Positions 61,371-64,000 of a DNA stretch of 64,000 nucleotides are shown piece after piece. Each line of letters begins with the position of its first letter. The first letter of the stretch is position 1. The position numbers were made by a program, and so were the translations under genes. The notes beneath the pieces are model-generated. The model worked only from the letters and a program-made list of their open reading frames with translations, was not told the DNA's origin and ran no database searches. Source of the DNA: Curtobacterium sp. VKM Ac-1393 (GTDB taxonomy: Bacteria; Actinomycetota; Actinomycetes; Actinomycetales; Microbacteriaceae); NCBI RefSeq assembly GCF_015350995.1, contig NZ_JADKRW010000002.1:124001-188000 (forward strand), in the 5' to 3' direction.

Positions 61371-61414
61371 TGGAAGACCGGGGTCGTCTGGAAGACCGGG
61401 GTCGTCTGGAAGAC
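61371..61414. repeat. 18-bp tandem repeat upstream of parC
   Basis: TGGAAGACCGGGGTCGTC twice in a row (61371-61388, 61389-61406) and the first 8 bases again. It fills the 62-base gap between divergent parC and the phosphodiesterase gene, so it overlaps both promoter/leader regions. Confidence 0.85.
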
Positions 61415-61422
61415 TCTGTGGA

Positions 61423-62589
61423 ATGGGAACCAGCGTACCGACGGCCCCCGACGCCGCCGCCAACCTCGCCGACGTCTTCCCGAGTTGCCTCGTCGCGCTC
61501 GGCGCTGCGGACGACACGTGGGTGCGTGACAACGGCCTGGAGGCCCGGATCACCCTCCGCCCCGCCCGTTCCGCGATCGTCGTCCTGGTCGACGGCCTCG
61601 GGAGCGTCGCGCTGTCCGCTCGCGCCGGGCACGCCCGTTGGCTCACGGCCGCCAATGGGTCCGGCACCGCCAAGAAGCTCCGGAGCGGGTTCCCGACCAC
61701 GACGGCAGCGGCACTGAGCACCCTGACCACCGGTCGGTCGCCCGGCACCCACGGCGTGGTCGGCTACAGCGGCTGGAACCCGGACACCGAGGCCGTGATG
61801 AACCTGCTGGGCGGATGGGACACCGAGGTGCCGGCGGACTGGTTCCTCGTCGCGACGCTCTTCACCCGGGCCGCGGAGCTCGGCGTCGACCCGGTCGTGG
61901 TCGGACCGGAGCGGTACCGGGCGTCCGGCATGACGGCGAACGTCCTGGGCGGCGCACGCTACGTGGCGGCGGACTCGATCCCGGACCGCATCGACGCCGC
62001 TCTGGCCGAGACCGCCACCGGACGGTCGCTCGTCTACCTGTACGTGCCGGAGCTGGACTCGATCGGGCACAAGTCCGGGTGGCAGTCCGACCGGTGGACG
62101 GCGACGCTCGAGCTGCTCGACGGCGAACTCGCCCGCCTCGACGCCCGCGGCGCTGCGGACGTCGGGATCCTGGTGACCGCGGACCACGGCGTGCTCGACG
62201 TGCCGGACCACGCGAACATCGCCGTCGACCCACTGCTGCTGACGGACGTCGTCGGGGTGGCGGGCGACCCTCGGTGCCGGCAGTTCACGGTCGCACCGGG
62301 CACGGACGTGCGCGGGCTGGTCGGGGCGTTCCGCGCGCGCTACGGCAAGAAGGCGTACGTCGCCAGCCGTGACGAGGCGATCGCCGCCGGGTGGTTCGGC
62401 GTGGTGTCACCGCAGGTGGTCCCGCGCATCGGCGACGTCATCGTCGTGGCGCGCGGGTCGTGGGCGTTCAACGACGACCGGGCACTCCGTGACGGCGAGG
62501 TGCCGAAGCGCATGATCGGCCAGCACGGCGCGATGACGGACGAGGAGACCATCGTGCCGCTGCGGCTCGCCGGCGCGTTCGCGCACTAG
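61423..62589 (+). CDS. Alkaline phosphatase/type I phosphodiesterase family protein
   Basis: A 388-aa member of the phosphodiesterase/nucleotide pyrophosphatase family. Metal and nucleophile sites: [10 protein letters not shown] (Asp), [16 protein letters not shown] (Thr nucleophile), [17 protein letters not shown] (Asp, His), [16 protein letters not shown] (Asp, His) and [12 protein letters not shown] (His). No signal peptide, so cytoplasmic. Substrate unknown: a nucleotide or phosphodiester. The ATG at 61423 is preferred because the open frame upstream runs through the tandem repeat. Confidence 0.88.
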   Translation: MGTSVPTAPDAAANLADVFPSCLVALGAADDTWVRDNGLEARITLRPARSAIVVLVDGLGSVALSARAGHARWLTAANGSGTAKKLRSGFPTTTAAALSTLTTGRSPGTHGVVGYSGWNPDTEAVMNLLGGWDTEVPADWFLVATLFTRAAELGVDPVVVGPERYRASGMTANVLGGARYVAADSIPDRIDAALAETATGRSLVYLYVPELDSIGHKSGWQSDRWTATLELLDGELARLDARGAADVGILVTADHGVLDVPDHANIAVDPLLLTDVVGVAGDPRCRQFTVAPGTDVRGLVGAFRARYGKKAYVASRDEAIAAGWFGVVSPQVVPRIGDVIVVARGSWAFNDDRALRDGEVPKRMIGQHGAMTDEETIVPLRLAGAFAH

Positions 62590-62610
62590 CGAGCTGTCCG
62601 AGCGGTCGGC

Positions 62611-63642
62611 TCAGGCCGGGTCCTCCGGGCGGGTGCCGAAGACGATCTCGTCCCAGCTCGGCATCGACCGGCGGTTGCGCTTCTTGCGCTCCGAGCGCCC
62701 CTCGGCCTCCGGTGCGGATGCCGGGCGGTCGTCGGCCGACTGCGGAGCGGTGTCGCCGTCCGGTCCGTCCTCGAAGCCCTGCAGCGGGATGTCCACGACG
62801 CTGATCGAGGTGCCGCGGGCGGGTTCGTCGCGCTGCTCGCCGAATGACGCCGCCTCGCGCTCCCCTCGGCGACGACGGAGGGCCTCGAGCAGGTCGGCGG
62901 TCTCGTTGCCCGGAGCACGTTCCTCGACGGCGGCCTGGCCGATGCGGGGCAGCGGTGCACGGAGGGGCGCGCGCTCGGAGACCTCGGGGTTCGTGACGGC
63001 GTCGTCGTGGTCGTCGACCCGGAAGGCGCCGGAGTCGAAGCGGGTGTCGTCGTCCGTCTGCGCGTACTCCACAGCACGCAGACGGGGTGCGATGCCCTCG
63101 TCCTCGGTGTGCGACAGGCGGTGGGCGTCGCCGTTGTCCGGCACGAGCGTCGCGGTCTTCGGGTCGAACCGCCACTGGGCGTCGTGCTCGACCTCGGCCG
63201 CCGTGTAGCGGACCCGGACCTGCCAGCCGCTCTCCGGGTGCTTCCACGAGCCCCAGCTGATCGCGGTGGCCTCGCCGGCCTCGAGCTTCGCGGTGATCGC
63301 CGCGCCGAACGTGTCGGGGGCCTCGTCGTCGACCGGGGTCACCGGGACGCGGTGCGAGGCGTCGAGCACGAACGCACGCTCGGCCAGCACCGGCCCCTCG
63401 AACCGGCGGACGTACTCGACGTCGACGTCGAGTGCGGCGGCGACCTCGGCTGCGTCGGCACCGCCACGGATGCGTGCCTGGACGTCCTTGGGGGAGACGC
63501 GCTTCTGCGGACCGGAGTCGGGGTTGGCCTGTCGGACCTGCCCCGGCAGCGCGGACGTGACGGGCAACCGGAACTCGGTACCGCCGTCGGTGGCCAGGAG
63601 GATCGCGCCTGCCTCGACTCCGATGACTCTCACGTCTTGCAT
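62611..63642 (-). CDS. sepH: Septation protein SepH
   Basis: A 343-aa SepH (DUF3071) protein, an actinobacterial cell-division factor that binds FtsZ and promotes filament formation. The conserved N-terminal domain has RVSPKDVQARIRGGADAAEVAAALDVDVEYVRRFEGPVLAER (helix-turn-helix-like), followed by WKHPESGWQVRVRYTA and AQWRFDPKTATLVP. The C-terminal half is disordered and charged, ending with the conserved RKKRNRRSMPSWDEIVFGTRP-type motif. ATG with GGAAGG about 9 bases upstream. Next to DUF4193, as in other actinobacteria. Confidence 0.93.
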   Translation of the reverse strand: MQDVRVIGVEAGAILLATDGGTEFRLPVTSALPGQVRQANPDSGPQKRVSPKDVQARIRGGADAAEVAAALDVDVEYVRRFEGPVLAERAFVLDASHRVPVTPVDDEAPDTFGAAITAKLEAGEATAISWGSWKHPESGWQVRVRYTAAEVEHDAQWRFDPKTATLVPDNGDAHRLSHTEDEGIAPRLRAVEYAQTDDDTRFDSGAFRVDDHDDAVTNPEVSERAPLRAPLPRIGQAAVEERAPGNETADLLEALRRRRGEREAASFGEQRDEPARGTSISVVDIPLQGFEDGPDGDTAPQSADDRPASAPEAEGRSERKKRNRRSMPSWDEIVFGTRPEDPA

Positions 63643-63908
63643 GGTCCAGCCTTCCCAGCGTCACGTACGGTCGTGCGTCGTACCCCGTGAGTATGCAGTG
63701 ATCGCCGGCGGTTTCGACGGAGGCACACGGGCGTGCCGCGGAGTCCGTCCCGGGCGAGAACGGCTGTCGGGAATGTCCCGATCGGGTCACGGGTTGCAGC
63801 GCCGTGACGACCCGCCGTAGATCTCGGTTTGCACTCTGGCGGGACGTCGTGCAAACTGTCGCCGCCGATCACCCGGCGACGACCTCTCGATACGAGAAAT
63901 GGATGGGC
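63643..63908. promoter_or_regulatory. Divergent intergenic region sepH / DUF4193
   Basis: A 266-base gap with promoters for both directions. TTTGCACTCTGGCGGGACGT and CTCGATACGAGAAATGG are the AT-richest pieces; I cannot assign the elements with confidence. No gene is seen. Confidence 0.4.
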
Positions 63909-64000
63909 ATGGCCACCGATTACGACGCCCCCCGGAAGACCGATGACAACTCCGATTCGGAGTCGATCGAGGCCCTCAAGGAGCGCGTTCCTGACAAGAT
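63909..64000 (+). CDS. DUF4193 protein (3' partial)
   Basis: Thirty codons are visible before the window ends: ATDYDAPRKTDDNSDSESIE then ALKERVPDK. This is the invariant opening of actinobacterial DUF4193 proteins, about 100-aa acidic proteins with a C-terminal zinc-ribbon-like part, function unknown. ATG at 63909 is taken; an in-frame ATG two codons earlier is an alternative. Confidence 0.85.
   Translation, partial: MATDYDAPRKTDDNSDSESIEALKERVPDK

Overview
The window is about 70% GC and gene-dense, with few gaps between genes, many ATGA or GTGA start/stop overlaps, and frequent GTG starts. Family content places it in the Actinobacteria: SepH (DUF3071), DUF4193, DUF4191, a PAC2 protein, a HrdB/SigA-type sigma factor, GlnE with two glutamine synthetases, polyphosphate glucokinase and a MurT/GatD pair. 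The gene set and the style of the intergenic palindromes suggest Microbacteriaceae, possibly Curtobacterium or a close relative. That genus-level placement is inference. Everything looks chromosomal; I see no integrase, phage gene, tRNA, transposase or CRISPR array.

Layout. (1) 1-10 kb: one tightly overlapping rightward operon of four luciferase-like flavin monooxygenases and a complete Dpp/Opp-type ABC importer. It converges on a leftward polar-amino-acid ABC importer (10.3-13.2 kb). Together they look like a scavenging system for an organo-sulfur or organo-nitrogen compound. (2) 13.3-18 kb: accessory genes: a zinc-ribbon/PD-(D/E)XK protein, an alpha/beta-hydrolase fused to a dehydrogenase small-subunit-like domain followed by a GMC dehydrogenase, and a zinc-finger GIY-YIG/T5orf172 protein. 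(3) 18-20 kb: iron/heme genes (siderophore-interacting protein, heme oxygenase, DUF2470) around an IdeR/DtxR box. (4) 20-28 kb: PEP carboxylase, a STAS/anti-sigma kinase pair, an AraC regulator, a RBBP9-like hydrolase, an unknown protein, Nif3 and a CT398-like coiled-coil protein. (5) 28-31 kb: rnpB, ppgK, map and a 59-aa protein. (6) 31-42 kb: glnA2-glnE and glnA1, separated by a three-gene exopolysaccharide operon (processive GT2, anchored GH26, UDP-glucose dehydrogenase). (7) 42-50 kb: RDD and DUF4191 proteins, an unknown protein, 2-oxoacid dehydrogenase E2 and E3, leucyl aminopeptidase and PAC2. From Nif3 to pepA the order recalls Mycobacterium tuberculosis Rv2213-Rv2230, but lipB-lipA are missing from their usual place. 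(8) 50-64 kb: MFS transporter, primary sigma factor, MurT/GatD-like pair, a small secreted protein, DUF7455, convergent topoisomerase subunits B and A, a phosphodiesterase, SepH and the start of a DUF4193 gene.

The most interesting observation is the MurT/GatD-like pair at 53.5-55.5 kb. The GatD homologue has Gly and Gln where the glutaminase Cys and His should be. Neither protein contains any cysteine, so MurT also lacks its Cys4 zinc ribbon. If the host has B-type peptidoglycan, as Microbacteriaceae do, the D-Glu alpha-carboxyl is a cross-linking site. I propose that this pair attaches a bridge amino acid there instead of ammonia. The window also holds several families of intergenic palindromes and repeats, and about fifteen probable leaderless promoters (TANNNT, 6-7 bases, start codon).
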